64,000 bases of DNA from Micromonospora sp. RP3T (lineage in GTDB: Bacteria; Actinomycetota; Actinomycetes; Mycobacteriales; Micromonosporaceae), in the NCBI RefSeq assembly GCF_003027925.1, contig NZ_PYPS01000013.1, positions 62,001 to 126,000 on the forward strand. Direction: 5' to 3'. The position numbers and the translations under genes were made by a program. Below the pieces are notes generated by a model, which did no database searches, was not told the DNA's origin, and was given only the letters and a program-made list of their open reading frames with translations. Within the stretch, counting starts at the first letter, position 1. Each line of letters opens with the position of its first letter. Shown here piece by piece: positions 51,606-60,803 of the stretch.

Positions 51606-51661
51606 CTTTGCTCCTTTGCACAGGTCGCCGGGCTGGGCCGGGGAGTAGTCTCGGGCCCACC

Positions 51662-52279
51662 ATGACCGAGGAGCCCGGTCCCGTGGGACCCGAAGCGAGT
51701 ATGTCCGCCGCCCTGGACGAGGCGGCGGGCACCCTGCTCTCCGTCTGGGAGGCGGCCCGGGAGCGGACCACGAGCCGCCTCTCCAGCGCCCAGTTGCGCG
51801 CGGTGATGGTCGTCGAGCAGTACGACGGGATCAACCTCCGCCGGCTCGCCTCGCTGACCGACATGCTGCTCTCCTCCGCCAGCCGGCTCTGCGACCGGCT
51901 GGTGGCGGCCGGCATGCTGGAGCGGGAGCCGGGCCGCTACGACCGCCGGGAGATCTCGCTGCACCTCACCCCGGCGGCCAATCGGCTCCTGGCCGAGCTG
52001 CGCGCCGACCGGCGGCGCCGGCTGGCGCGGATCCTGGCCGGGATGAGCGCCGAGGGCCGGGTGGCGTTGCTGCGCGGGATGCGGGAGTTCGACGAGGTCG
52101 GTCGCCGCGACGAGGCGACAGCGGCCGAGGACTGGCCGGTGCTGCGTCCCTCCGGGGAGCGGATCGGCGACCCGCTGGTGGGTCTGGGCGCGTCGCCGGC
52201 GCCCGGTCGACCGGGCGCGCCCCGCGGGCCCGTCGAGCCGGTCCCGCCCGACGGCCCCTCGGCGGTCCGCACCGCCTGA
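51662..52279 (+). CDS. MarR-family transcriptional regulator
   Basis: A 205-residue winged-helix regulator. The core spans residues 15-150: AAGTLLSVWEAARERTTSRLSSAQLRAV, NLRRLASLTDMLLSSASRLCDRLVAAGML, with a YDRREISLHLT wing. The C-terminal ~50 residues are Pro/Gly-rich and disordered. ATG 51662 is preferred over a longer frame. It is divergent from the SpoIIE-like phosphatase and convergent with the cobalamin protein gene, so it is a candidate regulator of this signalling cluster. Confidence 0.85.
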   Translation: MTEEPGPVGPEASMSAALDEAAGTLLSVWEAARERTTSRLSSAQLRAVMVVEQYDGINLRRLASLTDMLLSSASRLCDRLVAAGMLEREPGRYDRREISLHLTPAANRLLAELRADRRRRLARILAGMSAEGRVALLRGMREFDEVGRRDEATAAEDWPVLRPSGERIGDPLVGLGASPAPGRPGAPRGPVEPVPPDGPSAVRTA

Positions 52280-52343
52280 CACCGCGGCCCGCCGTCCGTC
52301 GACGCCGGCGCCGGGCCGCGCCGGCGGGGGCGCGCCACGCCGG

Positions 52344-53339
52344 TCAGCCGGCCGTGACCGCGGCCCGCGCCGTCCGCAGCCGCGCGGCCACCCGGGGATA
52401 CTCGGTCAGCGCCGCTTCCAGCGTGGCGAGCACGTCGTCCAGCAGGCGGCGGCCACCGCGGGCGGTGAGCGCCTCCTCCTGCCACCTGACGAAATCCCGC
52501 AACAGCCGGTCGTCGTCCACCCGTACCGCCGCCACCAGCGCGTCGACCAGGTGCGCGATGCCGGAGGCGACGTCCTCGACGCTCTCCGGCGGCGGATCCA
52601 CCGCGCCCAGCGCGAGCCGGACCAGCTCGCGCCGGCGGTGCAGCACCGCCACGTACGCGTCGTCCTCCGGTGGCGGCGGCGGGCCGGTGTGCGTGCCGGC
52701 GGGCAGCGGCCCGGCCAGCAACCGCACCGCGTCCCGCGCGCTGGCGCCCCACGCCGCCGCGCCGATCGCCGTCGCCCACCGGCCCTCGGGACCGAAACCG
52801 GGCCCGCCGGCCAGCACCGGCACCCCGGCGGCCCGACTGGCCTCCACCATCCGCGCCGCCCGCACCAGCCGGTTCGGCTGCACGCAACTGAGCAGCACCG
52901 CCTCCGGCCCGGTCTGGTGCAGGTAGGAGACCAGATGCCGGGCCGGCACGCTGGCCCCGAGGAACGTCACCCGCCAGCCGGCCGCCCGGACCACCTCGCT
53001 GACGATCCGGGCGGCCAGCGCGTGCCACTCGCCCTCCACGCAGGCCACCACCACGAGGCCGTGGCGCGGCGCGCCGACGCTCGCGCCGAGCGCGTCCACC
53101 ACCAGCTCACTGACGTGGGTGGCGGCATGTTCCTGGGCGACGCTCCACGAGCCGGTGAGCCACCGCCGGCCGATCTCCCGCTGCGCCACCGCGACCAGGT
53201 CGACCAGGACGTCCGCCACCGAACAGCCGCCGGCCACCAGGTCGCGGGCGAGCGCCACGGCGCCGACCCGGTCGGCCCGGTCCAGGTGGTCGAGGTACGC
53301 GGCGAGCGTCTCGGGCCCGATCCGGCAGGACGGGCTCAC
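52344..53339 (-). CDS. Stand-alone cobalamin-binding sensor protein (CarH/AerR-like)
   Basis: 331 residues with no DNA-binding domain. Residues 10-75 are the four-helix cap of a B12-binding domain with W60-x9-E70-H71, the signature of light-sensing CarH/LitR proteins. Residues 95-210 form the Rossmann-like cobalamin domain with GEWHALA, in which His106 is the probable axial ligand (the family glycine is Ala), followed by GWRVTFLGASVP. The last ~100 residues are helical (DFVRWQEEALTARG). GTG 53339 overlaps the phosphatase stop by 4 bp. A role as an adenosylcobalamin-based light or ligand sensor is an inference. Confidence 0.85.
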   Translation of the reverse strand: MSPSCRIGPETLAAYLDHLDRADRVGAVALARDLVAGGCSVADVLVDLVAVAQREIGRRWLTGSWSVAQEHAATHVSELVVDALGASVGAPRHGLVVVACVEGEWHALAARIVSEVVRAAGWRVTFLGASVPARHLVSYLHQTGPEAVLLSCVQPNRLVRAARMVEASRAAGVPVLAGGPGFGPEGRWATAIGAAAWGASARDAVRLLAGPLPAGTHTGPPPPPEDDAYVAVLHRRRELVRLALGAVDPPPESVEDVASGIAHLVDALVAAVRVDDDRLLRDFVRWQEEALTARGGRRLLDDVLATLEAALTEYPRVAARLRTARAAVTAG

Positions 53340-55003
53340 GCGGCGGCCACGGCCAGCATGGCGATGTCGTCGTGCGGCTGCCCGTCGAGCCACTCGTCCA
53401 CGAGTTGGAGCACCCGGTCGACGAGCGCGGCCGGTGGCAGCCCGGCCCCGGAGGCGAGCGCCTGCCGCAGCCGGTCGTCGCCGAACATGGCCGGCTCGGT
53501 GGGACCGCCCCGGGCCTCGGTGACCCCGTCGGTGTAGGCCAGCAGCAGGTCACCGGGGGCCAGCCGGACCTCGACCTCGGCGAACCGGGCCGCGGTCAGC
53601 GCGCCGACCGGCATGCCGCCCACCCGGACCGCGTCGATGCCACCGCCGGCGCGGATCACGAGCGGCGCCGGGTGCCCGCCGCCGGCCATCCGGACCAGCA
53701 GACCGCCGTCGGGTTGCCGGCTCAGCGTGCCGAGCAGGAGCGTGGTGAACTGGGCCCGCGCGGCCGCGCCCGGCGCGTCCAGCAGCGCGCGGTTGAGCAG
53801 CTCCATCAGCTCCCGGGGGCGCTGCTCGACCAGGCGCAGGGTCTGCAACGACTGGCGTACCCGCCCGGTCAGCACGGCCGCGCCGACGCCCTTGCCGCAG
53901 ACGTCGCCGAGCGCGAACAGACCGCCGTCGCCGGTGGGGAACAGGTCGTAGAAGTCGCCGCCGATGCGCAGGCTGTCCCCGGCGGCGCGGTAGCCGCCGG
54001 CCAGCGTCATCCCGGGCAGGCGGGGCAGCTCCGGCGGGAGCAGGCTGTTCTGCAGCACCCGGGCCAGGTGGGTCTGCTCGCCGTACAGCTCGGCGGCGGC
54101 CAGCGCGGCGCCGGCCCGGCCGGCGAACTCCCGGGCCAGCGCGATCTCCCGCTGGTCGAAGCCGGCCCGGTCGGGGCGGCGGGCCAGGACCAGCGCCCCG
54201 GCCGGCCCGCCGGCGCTGGGCATCGGGCTGATCAGCACGGTGCCCGGCCGGCCGAAGTCGGCGGGGAGCACCTCGGCCAGGTCGGCCAGCTCTGCGTCGA
54301 GCCAGGGGCTGGGCGCGGTGAGGTCGCCGTCGAGCGCCTCGACCAGACCGGGGACGGACTCCACGGTCCGCCAGCCGGCCACGCCGGTGATCGGCCCGGC
54401 GTCGCCGGTGGCGTACCGGATCCAGTGCGGCTCGTCCTCGGCCGGCGGCGGCGGTCGGTGCACCACCACGGCGACGTCGGCCAGGTAGGGGACCGGCAGG
54501 GCGACGGCGGCGCGCAGCGTCTGGTCCCGGTGCAGGGAGAGCCCGAGCCGGCTGCCGGCCTGGGCCAGGAACGCGGTCCGGGAGCGTTCGGTGAGCAGCG
54601 CGTCGGTACGCGCGTGCTCCTCGGTGACGTCCCGCACATACCAGGCGCCGCGCTCCCCGGCCAACCCGCGCCGCAGGCCGCGCAGTCGCCGGCCGAGGTG
54701 CTCGGTCTCGAACGTGTCGGCGCCGTCGCGGGCCGCCTCGGCCAGCGCGGGCACCCGGCAGCCGGCCAGGACGACGCCCGGCGTCAGCTCGGGGAGAAGC
54801 TCCGCCGCCATGGCGTTCACCAGGGTCACCACGCCGGCCGGGTCGATCGTCACGACGGCCTCGGCCAGCCCGTCCAGCAGCTCTCGGGCGAGTCGGTCGT
54901 CGGCCGGCAGCGCGACCCCGGCCACCCGCCGGGGTCGTTTCCTCCAGCCGTGTCCACCGCCGCTGACCGGCCCGGCGACACCGCCCCGGCGTGCGGCGGT
55001 CAC
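53336..55003 (-). CDS. PAS/GAF-SpoIIE family serine phosphatase (RsbU-type)
   Basis: 555 residues. There is a PAS-like segment near the N-terminus (LLDGLAEAVVTIDPAGVVTLVNAMAAELL), then a GAF-like region to about 300, then a complete SpoIIE/PP2C domain. Metal and substrate motifs are GGDFYDLF, GDVCGKGVGAAVL, GGGHPAPLV, YTDGVTEA and DDIAMLAV. It likely dephosphorylates an anti-anti-sigma factor. The start is uncertain: GTG 55003 is the nearest good candidate, GTG 54925 or 55057 also fit. Its stop overlaps the cobalamin sensor gene (GTGA), so they are translationally coupled. Confidence 0.87.
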   Translation of the reverse strand: MTAARRGGVAGPVSGGGHGWRKRPRRVAGVALPADDRLARELLDGLAEAVVTIDPAGVVTLVNAMAAELLPELTPGVVLAGCRVPALAEAARDGADTFETEHLGRRLRGLRRGLAGERGAWYVRDVTEEHARTDALLTERSRTAFLAQAGSRLGLSLHRDQTLRAAVALPVPYLADVAVVVHRPPPPAEDEPHWIRYATGDAGPITGVAGWRTVESVPGLVEALDGDLTAPSPWLDAELADLAEVLPADFGRPGTVLISPMPSAGGPAGALVLARRPDRAGFDQREIALAREFAGRAGAALAAAELYGEQTHLARVLQNSLLPPELPRLPGMTLAGGYRAAGDSLRIGGDFYDLFPTGDGGLFALGDVCGKGVGAAVLTGRVRQSLQTLRLVEQRPRELMELLNRALLDAPGAAARAQFTTLLLGTLSRQPDGGLLVRMAGGGHPAPLVIRAGGGIDAVRVGGMPVGALTAARFAEVEVRLAPGDLLLAYTDGVTEARGGPTEPAMFGDDRLRQALASGAGLPPAALVDRVLQLVDEWLDGQPHDDIAMLAVAAA

Positions 55004-55130
55004 CGCCGCTGGCCGGGCGCTTCGGTCGGTCGACCCGTGTGCATGCTGTCGGTGCACTCCTCGCTCGTGAACAGGTTGCCTGACGGCAAGCGTACCGAGC
55101 GGGAGCGACGAATGCCCGTCGAGGAACGCA

Positions 55131-55178
55131 AGGCGGGGGCCCCGCTTAACGCATTCTGCATAAGCGGGGCCCCCGCCT
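55131..55178. repeat. GGGGCCCC/TTAAC repeat, copy 6
   Basis: Arms AGGCGGGGGCCCCGCTTA (55131-55148) and TAAGCGGGGCCCCCGCCT (55161-55178) are perfect over 18 bp with a 12-base loop. The right arm overlaps the stop codon of the ROK gene (55177-55179), so it is the ROK terminator. Confidence 0.9.
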
Positions 55179-56415
55179 AACCGGTGGCGGCGCGGGCGAG
55201 CCAGCCGACCGGGCGGTCGACGATGCGGCGTACCACCGAGGTGGCGCCGCCGACCGCGGCCGACTGGGCGCCGAGCGCGGCGGGCCGCACCGTGACCGGT
55301 GACCAGGCGGCGGTGAGCACCCGTCGGGAGATCTCCGCCACCACCGGCGGGCACAACCACGGCGCGAGCGGGGCGTATCCGCCGCCGAGCACCACGGTGT
55401 CCAGGTCCAGCAGGTTCACCACGCCCGCCACCGCCACCCCCAGCGCCACCCCGGCGTCGGCCAGCGCGGCCAGCGTGGCGCGGTCCCCGGCCCCGGCCAG
55501 GTCGGCGAGCCGGGTGGCGGCGGTGTCGGCGGGCAGCTCCGCGCCGGGCAGCCCGGCGGCGGCGAGAATGGCCTCCTGGCCGGCGTACCGCTCCAGGCAG
55601 CCCTGGCCGCCGCACCGGCAGGGCCGCCCCTGCGGCTGCACCGGGAAGTGACCGATCTCTCCGCTCCAGCCGCGTGCGCCCCGGTAGAGCGCGCCGTCCA
55701 GCACGATCCCGGCGCCGATGCCGATCTCGCCGGTGACGTGCAGGAAGCTGCGCGGGCCGACCGGCCCGGCGTACAGCTCACCGAGCGCCGCCAGGTTGGC
55801 CTCGTTCTCCACCACCAGCGGCGGGACACCGTCGACCGGCTCGACGAGCGGACGCCCGGCGAGCAGCGCCGGCACGTCCACGTCCCGCCAGCCGAGGTTC
55901 GGGGCCAACCGGACCAGGCCGCCGTCGCCCACCAGGCCGGGCACGGCCAGCGTCGCGCCGGCCAGCGTCAACCCGTCGCGTACGGCGGCGGCGCGCGCCT
56001 CGGCGGCCAGCGCGGTGAGCCGGTCGAGCGCGTCGGCGGGGGAGACCGGCCGCAGGTCGGCGCGACGGACCAGGTGGTGCCGGACCGTGCCGCTCAGGTC
56101 GACCACGCAGGCCGCGAGGTAGTCGACGTTCACCTCCAGCCCCAACCCGGCCGGACCGTCCGCGGCGAGCACCAGGCCGCGCGCCGGCCGGCCCGCCCCG
56201 GTCCGCGGAGCCGGCTCCGCCTCGGCGACCAGCCGCCCCGCGATCAGGTCGTCGACGACGGCGGAGACGGTGGCCCGGGTCAGCCCGGTCCCGGCGGCGA
56301 GCCCGGCCCGCGATGGGGGACGGTCGGCGGCGGCGATCCGCCCGAGCACGACCGCGAGGTTCAACTCGCGCAGGCTGCCCTGCCGGACCGCTCCGGCGGT
56401 GCTGGCGCTGGTCAC
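55177..56415 (-). CDS. ROK-family repressor (XylR-type)
   Basis: About 412 residues. There is an N-terminal winged helix ([35 protein letters not shown]), then a sugar-kinase-like ROK fold with [17 protein letters not shown], the [10 protein letters not shown] loop, the zinc motif [10 protein letters not shown] and the final [11 protein letters not shown]. It is divergent from xylA and is the probable xylose repressor, released by xylose. GTG 56415 is chosen because upstream in-frame ATGs (56433, 56442) run into the probable operator. The start remains uncertain. Confidence 0.88.
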   Translation of the reverse strand: MTSASTAGAVRQGSLRELNLAVVLGRIAAADRPPSRAGLAAGTGLTRATVSAVVDDLIAGRLVAEAEPAPRTGAGRPARGLVLAADGPAGLGLEVNVDYLAACVVDLSGTVRHHLVRRADLRPVSPADALDRLTALAAEARAAAVRDGLTLAGATLAVPGLVGDGGLVRLAPNLGWRDVDVPALLAGRPLVEPVDGVPPLVVENEANLAALGELYAGPVGPRSFLHVTGEIGIGAGIVLDGALYRGARGWSGEIGHFPVQPQGRPCRCGGQGCLERYAGQEAILAAAGLPGAELPADTAATRLADLAGAGDRATLAALADAGVALGVAVAGVVNLLDLDTVVLGGGYAPLAPWLCPPVVAEISRRVLTAAWSPVTVRPAALGAQSAAVGGATSVVRRIVDRPVGWLARAATG

Positions 56416-56440
56416 CTCTTGACACTGCCACATCCCCGCC

Positions 56441-56464
56441 ATTTAATTCAACCGCTGAACAAAT
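56441..56464. promoter_or_regulatory. Candidate xylose operator
   Basis: ATTTAATTCA at 56441-56450 and TGAACAAAT at 56456-56464 form an imperfect inverted repeat with TTCA/TGAA half-sites. It is one of the few AT-rich stretches in this area, lying between the ROK gene and xylA (30 bp from xylA). It is a probable repressor site or overlapping promoter. Confidence 0.5.
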
Positions 56465-56493
56465 CGCGGACGACACCACCACCGGAGGTCCCC

Positions 56494-57681
56494 ATGGCAC
56501 CCCGTCCCACCCCCGCGGACAAGTTCTCCTTCGGCCTCTGGACCGTGGGCTGGACCGCCCGCGACCCGTTCGGCGAGGCCACCCGCCCCGAGCTCGACGC
56601 CGTCGAGGCGGTGCACCGCCTCGCCGAGCTGGGCGCGTACGGGATCACGTTCCACGACGACGACCTGGTCCCGTTCGGCGCGGACGCGGCCACCCGGGAC
56701 GCCCGGCTGAGCCGGTTCCGCAAGGCGCTCGACGAGACCGGCCTGGTCGTGCCGATGGTCACCACCAACCTCTTCACCCACCCGGTGTTCAAGGACGGCG
56801 GCTTCACCAGCAACGACCGCGATGTGCGCCGGTACGCGCTGCGCAAGGTGCTGCGCAACGTCGACCTCGCCGCCGAGCTGGGCGCGAAGACGTTCGTCAT
56901 GTGGGGCGGCCGGGAGGGCGCCGAGTACGACCTGTCCAAGAACGTCGGCGCCGCGCTGGAGCGCTACCGCGAGGCCGTCGACCTGCTCTGCCAGTACGTC
57001 GTCGACCAGGGCTACGACCTGCGCTTCGCCATCGAGCCCAAGCCGAACGAGCCGCGCGGCGACATCCTGCTGCCCACCGTCGGCCACGCGATCGCGTTCA
57101 TCTCCACCCTGGCCCGCCCGGAGATGGTCGGGCTCAACCCGGAGGTCGGCCACGAGCAGATGGCCGGGCTCAACTTCGCCCACGGCATCGCCCAGGCGCT
57201 CTGGCAGGGCAAGCTGTTCCACATCGACCTCAACGGCCAGCGCGGCATCAAGTACGACCAGGACCTGGTCTTCGGCCACGGCGACCTGCTCAACGCGTTC
57301 GCCCTGGTCGACCTGCTGGAGCACGGCGGCCCGGACGGCGGCCCCGCGTACGACGGCCCGCGGCACTTCGACTACAAGCCCTCCCGGACCGAGGACATCG
57401 CCGGGGTGTGGGCGTCGGCCGCCGCGAACATGAGCACGTACCTGCTGCTCAAGGAGCGGGCCAAGGCGTTCCGCGCCGACCCCGAGGTGGCCGAGGCGCT
57501 CGCCGCCAGCCGGGTCGCCGAGCTGTCCACCCCGACGCTCAACCCGGGCGAGGGCTACGCCGAGCTGCTCGCCGACCGGACCGCGTTCGAGGAGTTCGAC
57601 CCGGAGGCCGCCGGCGCGAAGGGCTTCGGCTTCGTCCGGCTCAACCAGCTCGCCGTCGAGCACCTGCTCGGCGCGCGCTGA
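56494..57681 (+). CDS. xylA: Xylose isomerase
   Basis: A 395-residue TIM-barrel enzyme turning D-xylose to D-xylulose. Landmarks are FGLWTVGW, the catalytic-histidine region [43 protein letters not shown] and [19 protein letters not shown]. All belong to the bacterial metal-dependent type of actinomycetes. ATG 56494 follows GGAGG by five bases. xylB follows after 11 bp. Confidence 0.97.
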   Translation: MAPRPTPADKFSFGLWTVGWTARDPFGEATRPELDAVEAVHRLAELGAYGITFHDDDLVPFGADAATRDARLSRFRKALDETGLVVPMVTTNLFTHPVFKDGGFTSNDRDVRRYALRKVLRNVDLAAELGAKTFVMWGGREGAEYDLSKNVGAALERYREAVDLLCQYVVDQGYDLRFAIEPKPNEPRGDILLPTVGHAIAFISTLARPEMVGLNPEVGHEQMAGLNFAHGIAQALWQGKLFHIDLNGQRGIKYDQDLVFGHGDLLNAFALVDLLEHGGPDGGPAYDGPRHFDYKPSRTEDIAGVWASAAANMSTYLLLKERAKAFRADPEVAEALAASRVAELSTPTLNPGEGYAELLADRTAFEEFDPEAAGAKGFGFVRLNQLAVEHLLGAR

Positions 57682-57692
57682 GGCGGGCCGCC

Positions 57693-59183
57693 ATGCCGCT
57701 CGTCGCCGGGGTCGACTCGTCGACCCAGTCCTGCAAGGTGGTGGTCCGGGACGCGGAGACCGGCGCGCTGGTCCGGCAGGGCCGCGCGCCGCACCCGGCC
57801 GGCACCGAGGTCGACCCGTACGCCTGGTGGGACGCGCTGCGCGCCGCGGTCGCGGACGCCGGCGGGCTGGCCGACGTGGCCGCCGTCTCGGTCGGCGGCC
57901 AGCAGCACGGCATGGTCTGCCTGGACGGGTCGGGCGAGGTGGTCCGGCCGGCGCTGCTGTGGAACGACACCCGGTCCGCCGACGCCGCCCGGGAACTGGT
58001 CGAGGAGGCCGGCGGCGGGGAGACCGGCCGCCGGTTCTGGGCCGACGCCACCGGCGCGGTGCCGGTGGCCAGCTTCACCGCCACCAAACTGCGCTGGCTG
58101 GCCCGGCACGAGCCGGCGAACGCCGACCGGGTGGCCGCGGTCTGCCTGCCCCACGACTGGCTGACCTGGAAACTGGCCGGTGCGCCCGGGCTGGACGCGC
58201 TGCGCACCGACCGGGGCGACGCCAGCGGCACCGGCTACTGGTCACCGCGCACCGGTGAATACCGGCTCGACCTGCTGCAGCGGGCGTTCGGGCGGCGGAT
58301 CCGGGTGCCGGTGGTACTCGGCCCGGCCGAGGCGGCCGGACATCTCGACCCGACGGCGCTCGACGGCGGTACGGCCGCGGGCCCGTCCGGCGCCGCGCGC
58401 TCGTCCGGCGGCGGGGCAGCCGGCGCGGTCGGTCCGTCCGGCGGCGCCGGGCCGGTGCTGCTCGGCCCGGGCACCGGGGACAACGCCGCCGCGGCGCTCG
58501 GCGTCGGTGCCGGTCCGGGTGACGTGATCGTCTCGATCGGCACCTCCGGCACCGTCTTCGCGGTCGCCGACGCCCCGGCCGCCGACCCGAGCGGCGCGGT
58601 GGCCGGCTTCGCGGACGCCACCGGGCGGTTCCTGCCGCTGGTCGCCACGCTGAACGCGGCCCGGGTGCTGGACGCCGCCGCGACGCTGCTCGGCGTCGAC
58701 CTGGACACGCTCGGCGAGCTGGCGCTGTCCGCCCCGGCCGGCGCGGACGGGCTGGTGCTGGTGCCGTACCTGGAGGGGGAGCGGACCCCGGACCGGCCGC
58801 ACGCCACCGGCAGCCTGCACGGCCTCACGCTCGGCACCTCGACCCCGGCGCACCTGGCCCGGGCCGCCGTCGAGGGGCTGCTGTGCGGGCTGGCCGACGG
58901 CCTCGACGCGCTGCTCGCGCAGGGCGCCCGCGCGGACCGGATCATTCTGGTCGGCGGCGGCGCCCGTTCCGCCGCGGTCCGGCGGATCGCGCCGCAGGTC
59001 TTCGGCCGCCCGGTGGTGGTCCCGCCGCCGGGCGAGTACGTCGCGGACGGCGCGGCCCGACAGGCCGCCTGGGTGGCGCTGGGCGGTGACACGCCGCCCA
59101 CCTGGTCCATCGGCACCCCCGAGGAGTACACCGCCGCCCCCGTCCCCACCATCCGCGAGCGCTACGCCCGCGCCCGGGGGTAA
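57693..59183 (+). CDS. xylB: Xylulokinase
   Basis: A 496-residue FGGY-family kinase phosphorylating D-xylulose. It has [13 protein letters not shown] at the start, [23 protein letters not shown], the phosphate motif SIGTSGTVF, and LVGGGARS near the end. Residues about 225-255 hold an extra Gly/Ser/Ala-rich low-complexity insert ([20 protein letters not shown]) before GPGTGDN, probably a disordered loop. ATG 57693 is 11 bp after xylA. Confidence 0.95.
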   Translation: MPLVAGVDSSTQSCKVVVRDAETGALVRQGRAPHPAGTEVDPYAWWDALRAAVADAGGLADVAAVSVGGQQHGMVCLDGSGEVVRPALLWNDTRSADAARELVEEAGGGETGRRFWADATGAVPVASFTATKLRWLARHEPANADRVAAVCLPHDWLTWKLAGAPGLDALRTDRGDASGTGYWSPRTGEYRLDLLQRAFGRRIRVPVVLGPAEAAGHLDPTALDGGTAAGPSGAARSSGGGAAGAVGPSGGAGPVLLGPGTGDNAAAALGVGAGPGDVIVSIGTSGTVFAVADAPAADPSGAVAGFADATGRFLPLVATLNAARVLDAAATLLGVDLDTLGELALSAPAGADGLVLVPYLEGERTPDRPHATGSLHGLTLGTSTPAHLARAAVEGLLCGLADGLDALLAQGARADRIILVGGGARSAAVRRIAPQVFGRPVVVPPPGEYVADGAARQAAWVALGGDTPPTWSIGTPEEYTAAPVPTIRERYARARG

Positions 59184-59235
59184 GGAGGGGCCCCTTCTTA
59201 ACGCCTCGTGCATAAGAGGGGGCCCCGCTTAACAC
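59181..59235. repeat. GGGGCCCC/TTAAC repeat, copy 7
   Basis: The inverted pair starts with the TAA stop codon of xylB: left TAAGGAGGGGCCCCTTCTTA, right TAAGAGGGGGCCCCGCTTA. GGGGCCCC pairs and TCTTA/TAAGA pairs with one mismatch between. Probable terminator for xylAB. Confidence 0.85.
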
Positions 59236-59291
59236 CGCGCGCACCGGGGGGTCGCGCTGCGCGAGGGGCGCGGGCCTGGTTGGCTGCCGGC

Positions 59292-60740
59292 ATGAGCGGC
59301 ACGAGGGTCTCCCGGCACGGGAACGCGGCGCACCGGTTCTACAGCGTCGTGGTCTTCGTCGTGCTCGCCTCGCTGGACAACGTGGCGATCGGCCTGGTGC
59401 CACCGCTGTACGGGCCGATCTCCGGCGCGCTCGGTGTGCCGCAGCGGCTGCTCGGCCTGGTCACCGCCGTCAGCTTCCTGGTCAGCGCCGTGGCGGCGGT
59501 GGGCTGGGCGTACGTCGGGGACCGCACCAACCGCAAGCCACTGCTCATGGTCGGCACGTTGATCTGGGCGGCCGGCACCGGCGGCAGCGCGCTGGCCGAG
59601 CACTACTCGACGTTCCTCGCCGCCCAACTCGTCGCCGCGGTCGGGCTGGGCGCGGTTGGCTCGGTGGGCTTCTCCGTGGTCACCGACCTGATCTCGCCGC
59701 GTCGCCGCGGGCTGGTGATGAGCTTCTGGGGCCTGTCCCAGGGCGTCGGCACGCTGGCCGGCACGCTGGTCGGCGGGCTGCTCGGCGCGACCGACTGGCG
59801 GCGACCGTTCCTGCTGCTGACCGGCGTCGGCCTGGCCGCCACCATGGCGTACCTGTTCACCTACGACATCCGGCGCGGGCAGAGCGAGCCGGAACTGGCC
59901 GAGGCGTTGGACGCCGGGGGCGAGTACGACTACCGGATCAGCCGCGCCGACCTGCCCCGGATCCTGGCCCGGCGGACCAACCGCTGGCTGATCCTCCAGG
60001 GGCTCACCGCGCAGGCCGCGTTCGGCTCGCTGGTCTGGCTGCCGGTGCTGTTCAGCCAACGGGCCGAGGCACAGGGCTACTCGGCGGCCACCGCGGTGGT
60101 GGTGGGCAGCGTCTTCGCCACCCTGTTCCAGCTCGGCGGCGTGCTCTCCATCGTGGGTGGGCTGGTCGGCGACGCGCTGCAACGGCGTACCCCGAGTGGT
60201 CGGGCCCGGGTCGCGGCCGTGGGCGTCCTCGCGGCCGTGCCGTTCTACCTGGTCCTGTTCTTCGTGCCGCTGCGCATCGACGTGCCGGACGGCGGCAGCT
60301 CCGGCGCGGTGGTGGCGGCGGTGCTGTCCAGCGTGCTGACCGAGCCGACGATCGGGCTGAGCCTGCTCACCGCCGTGGTGGCGCTGGCGCTCACCTCGGC
60401 CAACTCGCCCAACTGGTTCGCGCTGATCGCCGACGTCAACCCGCCCGAGCACCGGGGCACGGTCTACAGCCTCGGCAACCTGGTCAACGGCGTCGGCCGG
60501 GCGGCCGGCAACGGGCTGGTCGGGGTGGCGTTCGCCGCGCTGCGGGTGGCGTTCCCGCCGCCGTTGAACTATGCGGTCGGGCTGGCCGCGTTCCAGCTCT
60601 TCTTCGTCCCGACCGGGATCATGTACTGGCTGGCGGCCTGGACGTCCCCCCGCGACATCGCGCAGGTGCACGACCTGCTGCACGCCCGCGCCGACCGCCT
60701 CGACCGCCGCGACGGCCTCGAAGGAGGGGCCCCCTCTTGA
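59292..60740 (+). CDS. MFS transporter
   Basis: A 482-residue major facilitator with about 12 membrane helices. AYVGDRTNRKPLL is the loop 2-3 signature, and a large polar loop in the middle is followed by NRWLILQGLTAQAAFG and NPPEHRGTVYSLGNLVNG near the C-terminal half. The substrate is unknown; a sugar is plausible next to xylAB. ATG 59292 is selected, as the longer frame covers the repeat. Its last codons (EGGAPS, stop) fall in the repeat family element at 60721-60803. Confidence 0.88.
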   Translation: MSGTRVSRHGNAAHRFYSVVVFVVLASLDNVAIGLVPPLYGPISGALGVPQRLLGLVTAVSFLVSAVAAVGWAYVGDRTNRKPLLMVGTLIWAAGTGGSALAEHYSTFLAAQLVAAVGLGAVGSVGFSVVTDLISPRRRGLVMSFWGLSQGVGTLAGTLVGGLLGATDWRRPFLLLTGVGLAATMAYLFTYDIRRGQSEPELAEALDAGGEYDYRISRADLPRILARRTNRWLILQGLTAQAAFGSLVWLPVLFSQRAEAQGYSAATAVVVGSVFATLFQLGGVLSIVGGLVGDALQRRTPSGRARVAAVGVLAAVPFYLVLFFVPLRIDVPDGGSSGAVVAAVLSSVLTEPTIGLSLLTAVVALALTSANSPNWFALIADVNPPEHRGTVYSLGNLVNGVGRAAGNGLVGVAFAALRVAFPPPLNYAVGLAAFQLFFVPTGIMYWLAAWTSPRDIAQVHDLLHARADRLDRRDGLEGGAPS

Positions 60741-60803
60741 CAGGTGGGTGTCAAGAGGGGGCCCCATCTATACCGGAGGCGTTAACAGGGGGCCCCTCCT
60801 TAC
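60721..60803. repeat. GGGGCCCC/TTAAC repeat, copy 8 (triple)
   Basis: Arms GGGGCCCCCTCTTGACA (60726-60742) and TGTCAAGAGGGGGCCCC (60749-60765) match perfectly over 17 bp. A third unit CAGGGGGCCCCTCCTTAC (60786-60803) can pair instead with 60721-60733. The element holds the stop codon of the MFS gene (60738-60740) and that of the convergent glucosidase gene (60800-60802). Confidence 0.88.
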
